A model generated the notes under the pieces. It searched no databases. It saw only the letters and a program-made list of their open reading frames with translations, and was not told the DNA's origin. From a virus, in the IMG/VR virus record IMGVR_UViG_3300042261_001312, positions 1 through 64,000 of that record: a DNA stretch of 64,000 nt; one strand, written 5' to 3'. Shown here piece by piece: positions 47,707-56,284 of this stretch. A program made the translations under genes and the position numbers. The stretch's first letter is position 1; each line of letters begins with the position of its first letter.

Positions 47707-48798
47707 TTATGCAATATATTCGTATCCATCTTTGAATGGTTTACTATATACTGGTCTTATTTCTTTCCAAATTATTTCATCATATGGTTTTTTGTCATAT
47801 AATTTGAATAATATGGAACGATATTTTGATTTTATTGCTTCCATTGCAAATTTTTTACGTTCAACGATGTCATTGACATGATAAATTCTTATAAAATCTA
47901 TCAAAGCAAGTCTTTCAATTTCATTATATTCAATTTGCAAGTGCTTGATTGTTCTTTTCAACCAGTCGTAAAATTCGTCAGGTACTCTATCGAGTAATAT
48001 GTTGAAATCATAGTTATTTTTCAAGTGTTCCCATACAGTTAAGTTTGAAACATTTGTTAAAATACCGTGCAACCTAACATATTCGCTGAATTTAACCTTA
48101 ACTCTCATACCACTTGAAAACTTAACAACAAAACCTTCCATGTTATCTTCTTCAAGTCTTTTCAATTCCATCAAATTTTTGACATTATTCATGTCATATC
48201 TATTTACAATTGTAAAGTACTTGTGATAATTAACAGCCATGTCTCTGTATGTTAATTCCAAACCAGTTTTAGTGTCAATTACTGTAAGCAGTATCAAGTC
48301 ACGCATGTCGCCATAGTTGACAACGATTCTGTTTTCAGGATATATGACTTCAAAAACATATGTGAATAACTTATTTAATTTATCAAAAACATTCGTTTTT
48401 GATATTAGCATTTTTGTTGCTTCAGTCATTTGTTCAGAAATAAATGATCCTCTAGATGCAACAATCCATTTATTAACTGCTTCGTAATGAAACAATAAAA
48501 TCAACGAACCATCCATCTTTTCAAAAACTTCAAAGTCTTGCGACATATCAATTTCTGATGGATCATGTTCTTCATAATTTTTGAACTTAACCATTGGTCT
48601 TGCCAATATGTTACCTTCAGCATCAACAACCATTCCACGACATGAAAGCGTATATTCATCCCAAAATTTCTGTGATTGAGTTTTTGGTGAATAGTTTAAT
48701 ATCCAAATGTCATATTCTGGATGCTTATTTGATACAATAAGATTATTTTCAATGTATTCATTTAATACATTCCAATCAATTTTCTTCAATAATTCCAT
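47707..48798 (-). CDS. rnlA: T4 Rnl1-type RNA ligase (363 aa)
   Basis: Nucleotidyl-lysine Lys94 in FEKMDGSLI (motif I KxDGS), upstream SCRGMVVD, motif III-like FTYVFEVIYPENRIVV, motif IV EGFVVKF and motif V RVKVKFSEY. Length matches T4 RNA ligase 1. The enzyme seals 5'-phosphate to 3'-OH RNA ends and in T4 repairs tRNA cut by host anticodon nucleases. No polynucleotide kinase-phosphatase is in the window, but a cREC domain (60854) and a metallophosphoesterase are. Overlaps the methyltransferase gene by 23 nt. Confidence 0.85.
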   Translation of the reverse strand: MELLKKIDWNVLNEYIENNLIVSNKHPEYDIWILNYSPKTQSQKFWDEYTLSCRGMVVDAEGNILARPMVKFKNYEEHDPSEIDMSQDFEVFEKMDGSLILLFHYEAVNKWIVASRGSFISEQMTEATKMLISKTNVFDKLNKLFTYVFEVIYPENRIVVNYGDMRDLILLTVIDTKTGLELTYRDMAVNYHKYFTIVNRYDMNNVKNLMELKRLEEDNMEGFVVKFSSGMRVKVKFSEYVRLHGILTNVSNLTVWEHLKNNYDFNILLDRVPDEFYDWLKRTIKHLQIEYNEIERLALIDFIRIYHVNDIVERKKFAMEAIKSKYRSILFKLYDKKPYDEIIWKEIRPVYSKPFKDGYEYIA

Positions 48799-49846
48799 CT
48801 CTTTTTACTATATATTGTGATTCATATTTTTTTACAAATAAAAACATTGGTTCATATTTAAACTTTACATCTTTGTTACGTAAATTTACGTTAGATAATG
48901 CTAAATAAAATTTTTTAATCAATTTAAAGCCAACTTTTTCTGCTACAGCAATTGTTTCATTCTCAAGATTGAGATTATTTTTCCCCTGAACGTCTGCAAT
49001 ATTGATAATCATACATCCATCAGGTTTTAAGCCAAAATGACAATTTTCAAATGTTTGAGTTAGAAAACCATCAACCCATTCCTTCTTTGTTGGAAATTTA
49101 ATGTAACTTTGATTACGTTCATCACTATATTTTTCCAAATCGAAATATGGAGGTGAAGTAAAGCATAAATCCAAAGAATTGCGCAGTGGTCGATACTCCT
49201 CACTTCCACAATTCAAAAAACTCCAATTCATTTTAGTTGGAAAATCATTTACAATATTAACCAATCCGTCTAATGTTAATGATGATGGTTCTGTCGCAAT
49301 ATAGGTATCAACACCACTTGCGATTGCACCAAGCAATCTTCCACCCCATCCGCCTGACATATCCCAAACAACACCGTTATTTGCAAACATGTCATAAATG
49401 ACTGCTGCAGCAGTTGGTCTGAAATTTGAAACACCTTGAACTCCAGAATATATCTTCAACATTTTTCTAATTCCCGAATCAGATATATATGTGCCCATTT
49501 TCAATCTTTTACGTATGATCTTTATAAAGATTTCATCATCCATAAATGCTTCATATGGTGTTAATCTGCCATTGCACTTGACGTTGAATGCGTGTGGAAA
49601 ATATGACCAAGCAAGACCTAATCCGTGCATTGATTGTTTAACAACATCATCTTCGAAAAGTTTGCTTCTATCATACTCCATCAATGAATTAAAATCTTTG
49701 ACTCTGATTTCCCTATCCGTTGGATGATACGGGAATCCGTTCTCACGATAATAATCAAATATTTTCGTAGCAAATGCATTCAACTCACTTTCTGACATAT
49801 TTCTCCAGTGGCTTTCATTTACAAATATTTCTTCTTTTCTAATCAT
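48776..49846 (-). CDS. DNA methyltransferase with TSPPY motif (356 aa)
   Basis: SAM motif DMSGGWGGRLLG, catalytic TSPPYFDLEKY and NQSYIKFP match the gene at 30059; N-terminal helical part differs. Likely N4/N6 amino-methyltransferase. Start overlaps the stop of the next upstream gene (ATGA). Two such paralogues 18 kb apart suggest different target sites. Confidence 0.75.
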   Translation of the reverse strand: MIRKEEIFVNESHWRNMSESELNAFATKIFDYYRENGFPYHPTDREIRVKDFNSLMEYDRSKLFEDDVVKQSMHGLGLAWSYFPHAFNVKCNGRLTPYEAFMDDEIFIKIIRKRLKMGTYISDSGIRKMLKIYSGVQGVSNFRPTAAAVIYDMFANNGVVWDMSGGWGGRLLGAIASGVDTYIATEPSSLTLDGLVNIVNDFPTKMNWSFLNCGSEEYRPLRNSLDLCFTSPPYFDLEKYSDERNQSYIKFPTKKEWVDGFLTQTFENCHFGLKPDGCMIINIADVQGKNNLNLENETIAVAEKVGFKLIKKFYLALSNVNLRNKDVKFKYEPMFLFVKKYESQYIVKRDGIIEEN

Positions 49847-50349
49847 TTTGTTGCAAATATTATTCCACGTTTCAATTTTGCATTCGGAAATATTTCCTTA
49901 ACAATTTCGAGATAATCTTTCTGTTTTAAATAATGCTGAAATGTACCAGATTTGGTCACTCCAGAGGCTTTATTTGGATTCATATATGTTGATCGAACAA
50001 ATATATATCCACCATCTTTTAGTGCATCAAAAGCCAATTTAAGCGTGTTTATTTGTATCTCACGTTCTTTAATAACATTTAGCACGTTGAAAATTGTTAC
50101 TGTTTCAACTTTACGTGACATACAAAATTCTAACATAAGTGCATTATGCACTTCGCTCCTATTATACGGATCATATATGCAATTTGTTACACTTTTTTCT
50201 GATAATTTTTCAGACATCAAATCGTATTTTCCGCCACCAATATCAAAATTAACAGTGTTGGCTTTCCACCCAAAATATTTATCAATGATTCCAAAACCTG
50301 CTGGAACTTGTTTCATTGAAGTTTTGGCTGACGTATATTCTTGTTCCAT
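49843..50349 (-). CDS. SAM-methyltransferase-like protein (168 aa)
   Basis: NFDIGGGKYDLMSEKL (motif I), IYDPYNRSEVHN (motif II acidic end), TIFNVLNVIKERE and LKDGGYIFVRSTYMN follow a class I SAM fold. No TSPPY. Family members in phages lie beside DNA methyltransferases. Possible earlier or later start (Met12). Coupled to the methyltransferase. Confidence 0.6.
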   Translation of the reverse strand: MEQEYTSAKTSMKQVPAGFGIIDKYFGWKANTVNFDIGGGKYDLMSEKLSEKSVTNCIYDPYNRSEVHNALMLEFCMSRKVETVTIFNVLNVIKEREIQINTLKLAFDALKDGGYIFVRSTYMNPNKASGVTKSGTFQHYLKQKDYLEIVKEIFPNAKLKRGIIFATK

Positions 50350-50400
50350 ATTATACCGTATTAAGGTACAAATCTACACAGAATTTTAAACAAAAGCAAA

Positions 50401-50408
50401 GTATTTAT
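50401..50408 (+). promoter_or_regulatory. late-type motif GTATTTAT
   Basis: 18 nt before the plus-strand gene at 50427. Confidence 0.55.
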
Positions 50409-50426
50409 GTAAAAATTGTGATAATT

Positions 50427-50858
50427 ATGAAGTTAAATGAAATAATTCAAGAAGAAATGGTAAATGTTCTGAATGAAGCATATTCAATGGAACATGAAAA
50501 TTTCAGATTTCGTCAAAGGGTTAGAGATTCTTGGTTTAATAATTATGAAGGATTCTCAAATGATTATGATACCGATATTACTGAAAGTGATATTATTGTT
50601 AATTGGCATATTATTTTTTGGTTAAATGATTTTGGCGTTGAAAATTTTGTTATTAATGTTGACAGTGTTGAAGGTATTTATAGAGTTCAATTACTTAATA
50701 AACAGACTGATATGACTGAACAAGAAGTAGATAAAGACATTTCAGAAATTGATTGGAAATTTGAAGTTGGTGATGCTGCACTTCAATTAAATGGAAGTCT
50801 TTATGTTACTGGATTGAATTTCGATTTTAAAACTAATGTTTGTAGAGTACAATTTTAA
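50427..50858 (+). CDS. hypothetical protein (143 aa)
   Basis: Start MKLNEIIQEEMVNVLNEAYS chosen from the upstream motif. N-terminal amphipathic helix of the NEIIxEE type as in the next gene, then an acidic strand-rich domain. Not recognised. First of a four-gene plus-strand run. Confidence 0.6.
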   Translation: MKLNEIIQEEMVNVLNEAYSMEHENFRFRQRVRDSWFNNYEGFSNDYDTDITESDIIVNWHIIFWLNDFGVENFVINVDSVEGIYRVQLLNKQTDMTEQEVDKDISEIDWKFEVGDAALQLNGSLYVTGLNFDFKTNVCRVQF

Positions 50859-50862
50859 ATCA

Positions 50863-51690
50863 ATGAGTAAATTAATTGAAATAATCAACGAAGAAATAGT
50901 AAAGTCATTCAGAAATATTGAGTATGATGACGATGATATTATAAATCCAGATGAAATTGATTTGCGTAGTGAGTACAACAAATTAAATGCACAATTATTT
51001 AATGATAGATTACCAGAAGTTCCAATAATGTGGGGTGGTAGAAAAACTGCATTGGGACATGTTACTGCAAATATTAATAAAAGAACTGGCGAAATTATTA
51101 TAAAATCTTTAACAATATCAAACTTCCGTGCATTACCATACAGATCATTTTTAAATGTTTTAGCACATGAAATGATTCATGTTGAATTATTTGATGATGG
51201 ATATTATAATCCAAATGATCACCATGACTATAGATTTATGTCAGAAGCACGTAGAATTAATGGAATGGGTCTTGGACTTAATATTACTAAAAGAAATGAC
51301 GAACCATTAGGTGTTTCGGATGTGGTCAAAGCGAGGACAAAAGGAAAACGAATGATTGCAGTTCTTTTGAATATTGACGGCAAAACATTTGGATGTACAA
51401 CAACAGAAAGTGCATATAATTCTGAATTCGGCAGCATTGTTTACATGTATCAGAATTTTGTTAATCAGGGAAAATACAATACTGTGGAAATAACTGTGAT
51501 TAATTCAGCGAATAGTGAATTATTGAGATTTCCAATGAAAAGAACATTTAGGAGGGGAATTTCATATGTACCAATTTCAAGAGAATTATATGATCAATTG
51601 TTGGGTGACTATGAACTATTCCACAAAAAAATAGTAAAAGGCGCATTATACGAAGAAGATAGTGAATGGGAAGAAATAATAGTAAGTTAA
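50863..51690 (+). CDS. SprT-like metallopeptidase (275 aa)
   Basis: Begins MSKLIEIINEEIVKSFRNIE, a leader helix like that of its neighbour. Residues 37-145 match SprT: LNAQLFNDRLPEVPIMWGG, then zinc-binding HEMIH at 102-106 with a third ligand likely in HHDYRF. C-terminal half unassigned, strand-rich. SprT-like proteases in cells cut DNA-protein cross-links (Spartan); a phage role is unproven. Confidence 0.7.
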   Translation: MSKLIEIINEEIVKSFRNIEYDDDDIINPDEIDLRSEYNKLNAQLFNDRLPEVPIMWGGRKTALGHVTANINKRTGEIIIKSLTISNFRALPYRSFLNVLAHEMIHVELFDDGYYNPNDHHDYRFMSEARRINGMGLGLNITKRNDEPLGVSDVVKARTKGKRMIAVLLNIDGKTFGCTTTESAYNSEFGSIVYMYQNFVNQGKYNTVEITVINSANSELLRFPMKRTFRRGISYVPISRELYDQLLGDYELFHKKIVKGALYEEDSEWEEIIVS

Positions 51691-51702
51691 AAAATATAGA
51701 AA

Positions 51703-52398
51703 ATGAAAGATAGTAAACAAAGACTTTTTGAAGTCATGCAAAGAGTAGACCCCAACTTTAAACCCAAAATGGTTGAAATAACACCTAAAATGGCTGGGGT
51801 TGCAATAAATCGTAATTTAGGGGGTGATTTGAGAACTAAAAGAATATCAAAAGATGCTATTACAAGTTTATTCAGTAAATATATTGGCAAAAGTATTCCA
51901 TTTTATCTCAAGGTTAGTGATACTGATAAACCAACAAAATATGAATTGGTTGAAGTCACATTTAATCGAGACCCTTCAATGCGTACCGATTATTCTTCTC
52001 TTGATGAAGGTGGAGATTATGTATTAAAATTATATTTCTATAATGATGCAGGCACTGATGATGACGCACCGTATGCAGAAAATAAGAAAAATATTGTATT
52101 GTCGTATGTTTTAATAAATGATAAATATGACTCACCAGAAAGGAGTTTCTATTATAATCAATTTGCAATCAATTTATTACTATATGCAGCAAACGTTATA
52201 AGAAAAGCATACTTCAGTGCATTTCCAATACGTACTGAACTTGGAGATGGTAGTTATGGCATCAACACTAGCGTAACAGAAGAAAAAATGAAATCTAATT
52301 TGACTAAACAAAGTTTTAGACAATTCCCGTTTAGTTCAAGTGATATGGAAAATCGAAGTAACATTAAACCAGAACCAACTGAAGATGGTTACTTCTAA
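51703..52398 (+). CDS. hypothetical protein with KQRLFEV leader (231 aa)
   Basis: First 22 residues MKDSKQRLFEVMQRVDPNFK are shared with two otherwise unrelated genes at 59227 and 59364. The rest is alpha/beta (SIPFYLKVSDTDKPTKYELV) with a polar tail. Not recognised; possibly a virion-packaged protein if the leader is a targeting peptide. Confidence 0.6.
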   Translation: MKDSKQRLFEVMQRVDPNFKPKMVEITPKMAGVAINRNLGGDLRTKRISKDAITSLFSKYIGKSIPFYLKVSDTDKPTKYELVEVTFNRDPSMRTDYSSLDEGGDYVLKLYFYNDAGTDDDAPYAENKKNIVLSYVLINDKYDSPERSFYYNQFAINLLLYAANVIRKAYFSAFPIRTELGDGSYGINTSVTEEKMKSNLTKQSFRQFPFSSSDMENRSNIKPEPTEDGYF

Positions 52399-52427
52399 AA
52401 ATAATAGTAATTTAAATTAAAATTTGT

Positions 52428-52622
52428 ATGAGAAAATTGTGGGAAAAGGTAAAAGCGTGGTTCTTGAAAAATTGGCTTATGGTAGTAAATTATTTAGTAA
52501 TACTTATTGCATATTCTAATGTACAAGGAAAAGACGGTGTTGTATTAGCAGAAGTTCTTTTAGGACTTTGGATATTTACATCAGTTGCATATGGCGGATA
52601 TAAATGGTTTAAGAAACAATAA
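52428..52622 (+). CDS. small two-pass membrane protein (64 aa)
   Basis: Basic amphipathic start (MRKLWEKVKAWFLKNW), membrane spans around 17-28 and 43-58, basic end YKWFKKQ. Followed by a strong terminator. Holin-like shape, but size and position alone are not evidence. Confidence 0.6.
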   Translation: MRKLWEKVKAWFLKNWLMVVNYLVILIAYSNVQGKDGVVLAEVLLGLWIFTSVAYGGYKWFKKQ

Positions 52623-52625
52623 ATA

Positions 52626-52653
52626 AAAAAACCCTGAATTTCTTCAGGGTTTT
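52626..52653 (+). terminator. terminator of plus-strand run
   Basis: ACCCTGAA/TTCAGGGT, four-base loop, TTTTTTG. Confidence 0.8.
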
Positions 52654-52656
52654 TTG

Positions 52657-52727
52657 TTGCGACAATGGAAGTCGAATCCATATCAACTCCTTATGAGAGA
52701 GGTGTCCTACCTTTGGACGATATCGCA
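52657..52727 (-). tRNA. tRNA with CAT anticodon (Met or lysidine Ile)
   Basis: Acceptor TGCGATA/TGTCGCA, D GTCC/GGAC, loop CTCATAA, T-arm ATGGA/TCCAT. First acceptor pair T-A, so not a standard initiator. Confidence 0.8.
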
Positions 52728-52729
52728 GT

Positions 52730-53017
52730 TTAAAATTTTACTTTAAAATGTGAAAATTCATTGTGTTTAATTACTTCTTCCAAAACCAACGATTTTTCCA
52801 TCCATTGTTTTCTATTTTTAGAAACAAGTTTCCAATTAGGAAATCTAACCTCATTTCTAATAAAACCGCCATACCATTTACCATCATAATTTTCATTGCT
52901 GTGATATTTACAATATGAACAATGAATACCATTTTTTCTGTGCGTCAAATATGACTTGTATGCACGATTATAATCACCACGATTAGTGGTATTTTCAACA
53001 ATTTTTTTCGACTTCAT
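52730..53017 (-). CDS. conserved phage protein (95 aa)
   Basis: IHCSYCKYHSNENYDGKWYG resembles a small Cys/His motif I have seen in phage proteins of unknown function (CxYCxxH), followed by PNWKLVSKNRKQWM. Possible zinc site. Basic. Confidence 0.5.
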   Translation of the reverse strand: MKSKKIVENTTNRGDYNRAYKSYLTHRKNGIHCSYCKYHSNENYDGKWYGGFIRNEVRFPNWKLVSKNRKQWMEKSLVLEEVIKHNEFSHFKVKF

Positions 53018-53072
53018 TTCTTATAAGCCGCATTAGAGCGAACTTATAAGACTTTAAATTTTTCTTTCATAA

Positions 53073-53555
53073 TTATCTACCTAACTTTAATTGTATATGT
53101 TTAACAAATAATGCATCTGCCACTTCTTTTGACAACGGTGTTGATCCAACAGCCGACCCCATCAATTTTGATCTTTCATCATGCGGAATTGAAAATGCTG
53201 CATGTAAAATTTCATGAAAAACCACTTGTCTTAAATAACCTTGATACATTCCACTCAAACAATCTTCGGGAATCCAAATCTCTTTAGCACCCATTGTTGC
53301 AGTCCCTAAAGAATGTTTACGAATAACTTCGTTTGGGTCTTTATCAACAACTCTTGCCTGAATTCTAGGCAAATCAACGCCAATGCTTGCAGCCAATCTT
53401 TTGGCTTCATAAATTACATCAATGACTTTCCTTCTTTTTTCATATACTTCTGGATTCATTTCTTTTTTAATGTAACCAGCAGGTGTATATTCTTTACGTC
53501 TTGGTCTATCACCGTAATCACGTCTTGGTCTGTTTCCGTATTCTTCAATTGCCAT
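53073..53555 (-). CDS. zinc metallopeptidase-like protein (160 aa)
   Basis: Basic Arg-rich N-terminus (RPRRDYGDRPRRKEY), then IYEAKRLAASIGVDLPRIQA and HEILH at 114-118 (FHEILHAAFSIPHDER), a SprT/ImmA-type HExxH. C-terminal VADALFVKHIQLKLG. Late-type motif 15 nt upstream. A second HExxH protein beside the SprT-like one. Confidence 0.65.
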   Translation of the reverse strand: MAIEEYGNRPRRDYGDRPRRKEYTPAGYIKKEMNPEVYEKRRKVIDVIYEAKRLAASIGVDLPRIQARVVDKDPNEVIRKHSLGTATMGAKEIWIPEDCLSGMYQGYLRQVVFHEILHAAFSIPHDERSKLMGSAVGSTPLSKEVADALFVKHIQLKLGR

Positions 53556-53570
53556 GTTAAATGTTTTAAG

Positions 53571-53578
53571 ATAAATAC
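53571..53578 (-). promoter_or_regulatory. late-type motif GTATTTAT
   Basis: 15 nt before the metallopeptidase-like gene. Confidence 0.5.
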
Positions 53579-53588
53579 ACTAATGGTT

Positions 53589-53711
53589 TTATTTAGGTGA
53601 TTTTTTCTTTATGATTTTTTTAACACCAGCGTTTTTTCTTCGTGGATCATTAATCTTTAATGGTTTTCCGCAACCACAATCATCTTCTTTACTATTCTTT
53701 GTATTTGCCAT
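53589..53711 (-). CDS. small basic protein with CxCG motif (40 aa)
   Basis: MANTKNSKEDDCGCGKPLKI then Arg/Lys-rich tail KKIIKKKSPK. The DCGCGK motif is also at the C-terminus of the 118-aa protein at 31542. Overlaps the upstream gene by 20 nt. Confidence 0.5.
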   Translation of the reverse strand: MANTKNSKEDDCGCGKPLKINDPRRKNAGVKKIIKKKSPK

Positions 53712-53889
53712 GACTAAGCCTTATTTCATCATTTTTATTTACTTTGCACAAACCCATGCCATCGTGCTCATAAAGTCTGCCTTCTGCTTTTAATTCACGA
53801 ATACGTTCAGGGTCTTCAACTTTTGTATATCCATACCCATCATCTTCGTAATATCCCTTATCAAGCCAATTATGAAATAATAAACTCAT
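53692..53889 (-). CDS. hypothetical protein (65 aa)
   Basis: MSLLFHNWLDKGYYEDDGYG with acidic, Tyr-rich body. Not recognised. Directly downstream of the interrupted tRNA-Leu. Confidence 0.5.
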   Translation of the reverse strand: MSLLFHNWLDKGYYEDDGYGYTKVEDPERIRELKAEGRLYEHDGMGLCKVNKNDEIRLSHGKYKE

Positions 53890-53909
53890 ATATCATCAAT
53901 AATAATTTG

Positions 53910-54016
53910 TAGCGGGGAAGGGATTTGAACCCTCACGGTCATTACTGACCACCAGATTTGGGTTACTTTGTATGAAGTACTAAGTCTGGGATGTCTACCA
54001 ATTTCATCACCCCGCC
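53910..54016 (-). tRNA. tRNA-Leu(TAG) with 21-nt insertion in the anticodon loop
   Basis: Class II frame intact: acceptor GGCGGGG/CCCCGCT, D ATG/CAT, anticodon stem CCAGA/TCTGG, variable stem TGGTCA/TGACC, T-arm GAGGG-TTCAAAT-CCCTT. The loop (53957-53984) is 28 nt: CTTAG, an insert with hairpin TACTT/AAGTA, then ...AA. Confidence 0.75.
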
Positions 54017-54021
54017 ATTTT

Positions 54022-54453
54022 TTATATCGCCAAAACCAATCTCAAATCTTCTTTGTTATAGATATGAACTACTGTACCTTGACCAAATATCATTTGAAAA
54101 TAATAGCCATTGAAATCACAGACTTCATTTGGAAATGAACAATCTAATTTTGGTACTTTAACAGATTCACCATTTCTAAAAACATAGTCAATAATAAATT
54201 GCATTTTGTTATTTGGATATGGCATAAATCCATTATGATAGCAATTAGTGATATAATTATCATCATGCTCTAAAATAACCCGATACATTAATTTATCGAA
54301 ATCATTATGTTTCAGCCATTTCCCAAATCGTTTAAAACGATTTAATTTAATATCTTCTTCTTTATTTTTAGACCCAAAATATTCTTTACCTTCTTCAGAT
54401 TCTGCCCATTCTTTGAGTTCTTTAATAATAATATCTATGTTAATTTTACTCAT
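54022..54453 (-). CDS. hypothetical protein (143 aa)
   Basis: Not recognised. Helical N-terminal half, then a strand-rich part with FGQGTVVHIYNKEDLRLVL. Four nt after the next upstream gene. Confidence 0.55.
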   Translation of the reverse strand: MSKINIDIIIKELKEWAESEEGKEYFGSKNKEEDIKLNRFKRFGKWLKHNDFDKLMYRVILEHDDNYITNCYHNGFMPYPNNKMQFIIDYVFRNGESVKVPKLDCSFPNEVCDFNGYYFQMIFGQGTVVHIYNKEDLRLVLAI

Positions 54454-54456
54454 TTA

Positions 54457-54810
54457 TCAATTATTAATATGTCCAACAATAGTTCTTTTCATTCCATTTT
54501 TATCAACAACAACTGCGGTTGAGTCACTTCCAATGAAATCAATTCTACATTTTCTCACGGATTGAAATGCAAACCAATTATTGTCGTCGATTTCAATGTA
54601 ATCACCGACTGAGTACAATTCTCCTCTAAATTCAAATTTTCTTTCCACTTGGTTCTTTTCTAAAACTCCATTTGTCAAATCCGAATTGTTCGATTTTGTA
54701 CTTGTCAGCAACTTCGACAATTTCTTTTTCACCTTTTCCCAAAACGCCACCCAAAAACATTTCAATCTCCTGAAATGCTTGGAATGCATCAAATATTTTA
54801 TAAAATTCAT
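54457..54810 (-). CDS. hypothetical small-barrel protein, start uncertain
   Basis: The credible part is EFRGELYSVGDYIEIDDNNW to KRTIVGHINN (a small barrel). Upstream of it the frame overlaps the 233-aa gene. An ATG exists at 54810, but GTG near 54654, next to that gene's TGA, would give a tidier start. TGA stop. Confidence 0.45.
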   Translation of the reverse strand: MNFIKYLMHSKHFRRLKCFWVAFWEKVKKKLSKLLTSTKSNNSDLTNGVLEKNQVERKFEFRGELYSVGDYIEIDDNNWFAFQSVRKCRIDFIGSDSTAVVVDKNGMKRTIVGHINN

Positions 54811-55333
54811 ATTCTTTCAATATTGGATTGAGATAAAATTTACCATTACGTCTACTATTATAATCATAATCATCATAAACAAAAACAGGCACATTAAATT
54901 CTCTAAAAATTTCAATCGGATTATAATTCATGATATAATTATAGTCTTCAGTTAAATTGGAGTGCCATCCTTCATTTTGAACAATTTCTCGAACCACATC
55001 AAAATCATATGTTGTTAAGACATTATCAACTTCACCGAATTTATGTGGTGTATAAAATTGAAATCCAACATAAAGTTTTCCACAGAATCCAACAATAAAA
55101 TGTGAATATGTTTCATATATTGAACGATATTCTTTCTTGAAAACATTACCTCCCAATCTCGTAAAAGCATTTCTGATTTTGTTTTCAGTACGATTGTCTT
55201 TTAATCTGAACATTGAAGGAAAATCTTTGCTTTCAACTTCAGTCAATTCACGATTATAAACAAGTGTTTTATCAACACCCATTGTACCTACAACACCATC
55301 GTAATAATCTTTTTTCTTTGAAATAATTAACAT
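54632..55333 (-). CDS. hypothetical protein (233 aa)
   Basis: Not recognised. Mixed alpha/beta with GNVFKKEYRSIYETYSHFIV and FVYDDYDYNSRRNGKFYL; soluble. Its promoter (55388-55418) is a stray copy of the left-region family and lies inside the 3' end of the next upstream HNH gene. Confidence 0.6.
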   Translation of the reverse strand: MLIISKKKDYYDGVVGTMGVDKTLVYNRELTEVESKDFPSMFRLKDNRTENKIRNAFTRLGGNVFKKEYRSIYETYSHFIVGFCGKLYVGFQFYTPHKFGEVDNVLTTYDFDVVREIVQNEGWHSNLTEDYNYIMNYNPIEIFREFNVPVFVYDDYDYNSRRNGKFYLNPILKEYEFYKIFDAFQAFQEIEMFLGGVLGKGEKEIVEVADKYKIEQFGFDKWSFRKEPSGKKI

Positions 55334-55387
55334 TGTGATTTTAATTTACGGTTTCAAAAATAAAACATTTATTAATAATAAACAAGC

Positions 55388-55418
55388 GTTATACGTAAAT
55401 AATGTTTAAAAGGTTACA
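55388..55418 (-). promoter_or_regulatory. left-region promoter copy outside the left region
   Basis: TGTAACC and CGTATAAC boxes. The TGTAACC box is the coding sequence for the last residues (NNVTF) of the HNH gene at 55406. Confidence 0.6.
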
Positions 55419-56119
55419 TTATTTTTAATCCATTTTCGAATTGTGTTATCACTAACGCCATATTTTTTGCCTGTAGAAACATAACCAATTTCATTAACAT
55501 ACTTTAATAATTCATTCAAATCTGGTCGTACTTTTAATTTACGTAAATTAATGTGGTGACATTTTTTACATGTAGTACTTTCGTTGTTTATAATTGTACC
55601 ACATTTACAAAAATTATGCTTTGAACTCTTTTTAACTTTTTTGACTTTTTTTGAACATTTATTATTTTTACCACCAAATGTTTCTGATTGTGAATGACAA
55701 TTAGGGCATAAAAACTCCAAATTTTGAATTCTATTATCATTATTCACACCATTTTTGTGTTCTAATTGTAATGATAATTTTTTGCCGTTCCAATGACCAT
55801 TATTACCACATTTACATTTATATTCTAGCAACCCTTCACTTACCAAACGATTTTTTAATGTTGCTCTATTTGTATATGTGGAATTTTCAATTAGAATACT
55901 TTCAATTGGAATTCTATTTTTATTTTTCCCACTCTCGCCATAATAATGGTATTTAGGAATTTCAATGTTTCTTTTTTTTAATTGTGATTTAATTGTTGCA
56001 TATCCACCACTACCATTACTACAATAGCCAAATGTTATTAATGCTTCTCTTAATGATTTACTTTGTGACAATACACAAATAATTTCCTTGTTACTGTACT
56101 TCTCAATTTTACTGCTCAT
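55406..56119 (-). CDS. HNH endonuclease with DNA-binding tail (237 aa)
   Basis: YKCKCGNNGHWNGKKLSLQL-EHKNG, then LEFLCPNCHSQSETFGG: HNH core with zinc ligands; second Cys pair region (FCKCG...CKKCH). C-terminal YGVSDNTIRKWIKNN is a helix-turn-helix. Late-type motif 15 nt upstream. Mobile endonuclease next to tRNA-Trp. Confidence 0.75.
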   Translation of the reverse strand: MSSKIEKYSNKEIICVLSQSKSLREALITFGYCSNGSGGYATIKSQLKKRNIEIPKYHYYGESGKNKNRIPIESILIENSTYTNRATLKNRLVSEGLLEYKCKCGNNGHWNGKKLSLQLEHKNGVNNDNRIQNLEFLCPNCHSQSETFGGKNNKCSKKVKKVKKSSKHNFCKCGTIINNESTTCKKCHHINLRKLKVRPDLNELLKYVNEIGYVSTGKKYGVSDNTIRKWIKNNVTF

Positions 56120-56134
56120 AATAATCTTTTTTAT

Positions 56135-56142
56135 ATAAATAC
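56135..56142 (-). promoter_or_regulatory. late-type motif GTATTTAT
   Basis: 15 nt before the HNH gene start. Confidence 0.5.
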
Positions 56143-56184
56143 GATATCGAACAGCAAAAGTATATTTACAGCATAACTAATTTG

Positions 56185-56256
56185 CACGTCTGGAAGTAAT
56201 CGAAACCTCATCAACGGGTTTGGAATCCGCTATCTTAACCATTAGACGACAGACGT
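56185..56256 (-). tRNA. tRNA-Trp(CCA)
   Basis: Acceptor ACGTCTG/CAGACGT, D GTCT/AGAT, anticodon arm GCGGA-TTCCAAA-CCCGT, discriminator G as in bacterial Trp. Confidence 0.85.
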
Positions 56257-56284
56257 GTATGTTGTCTGGAATCTCCAGACGTTT

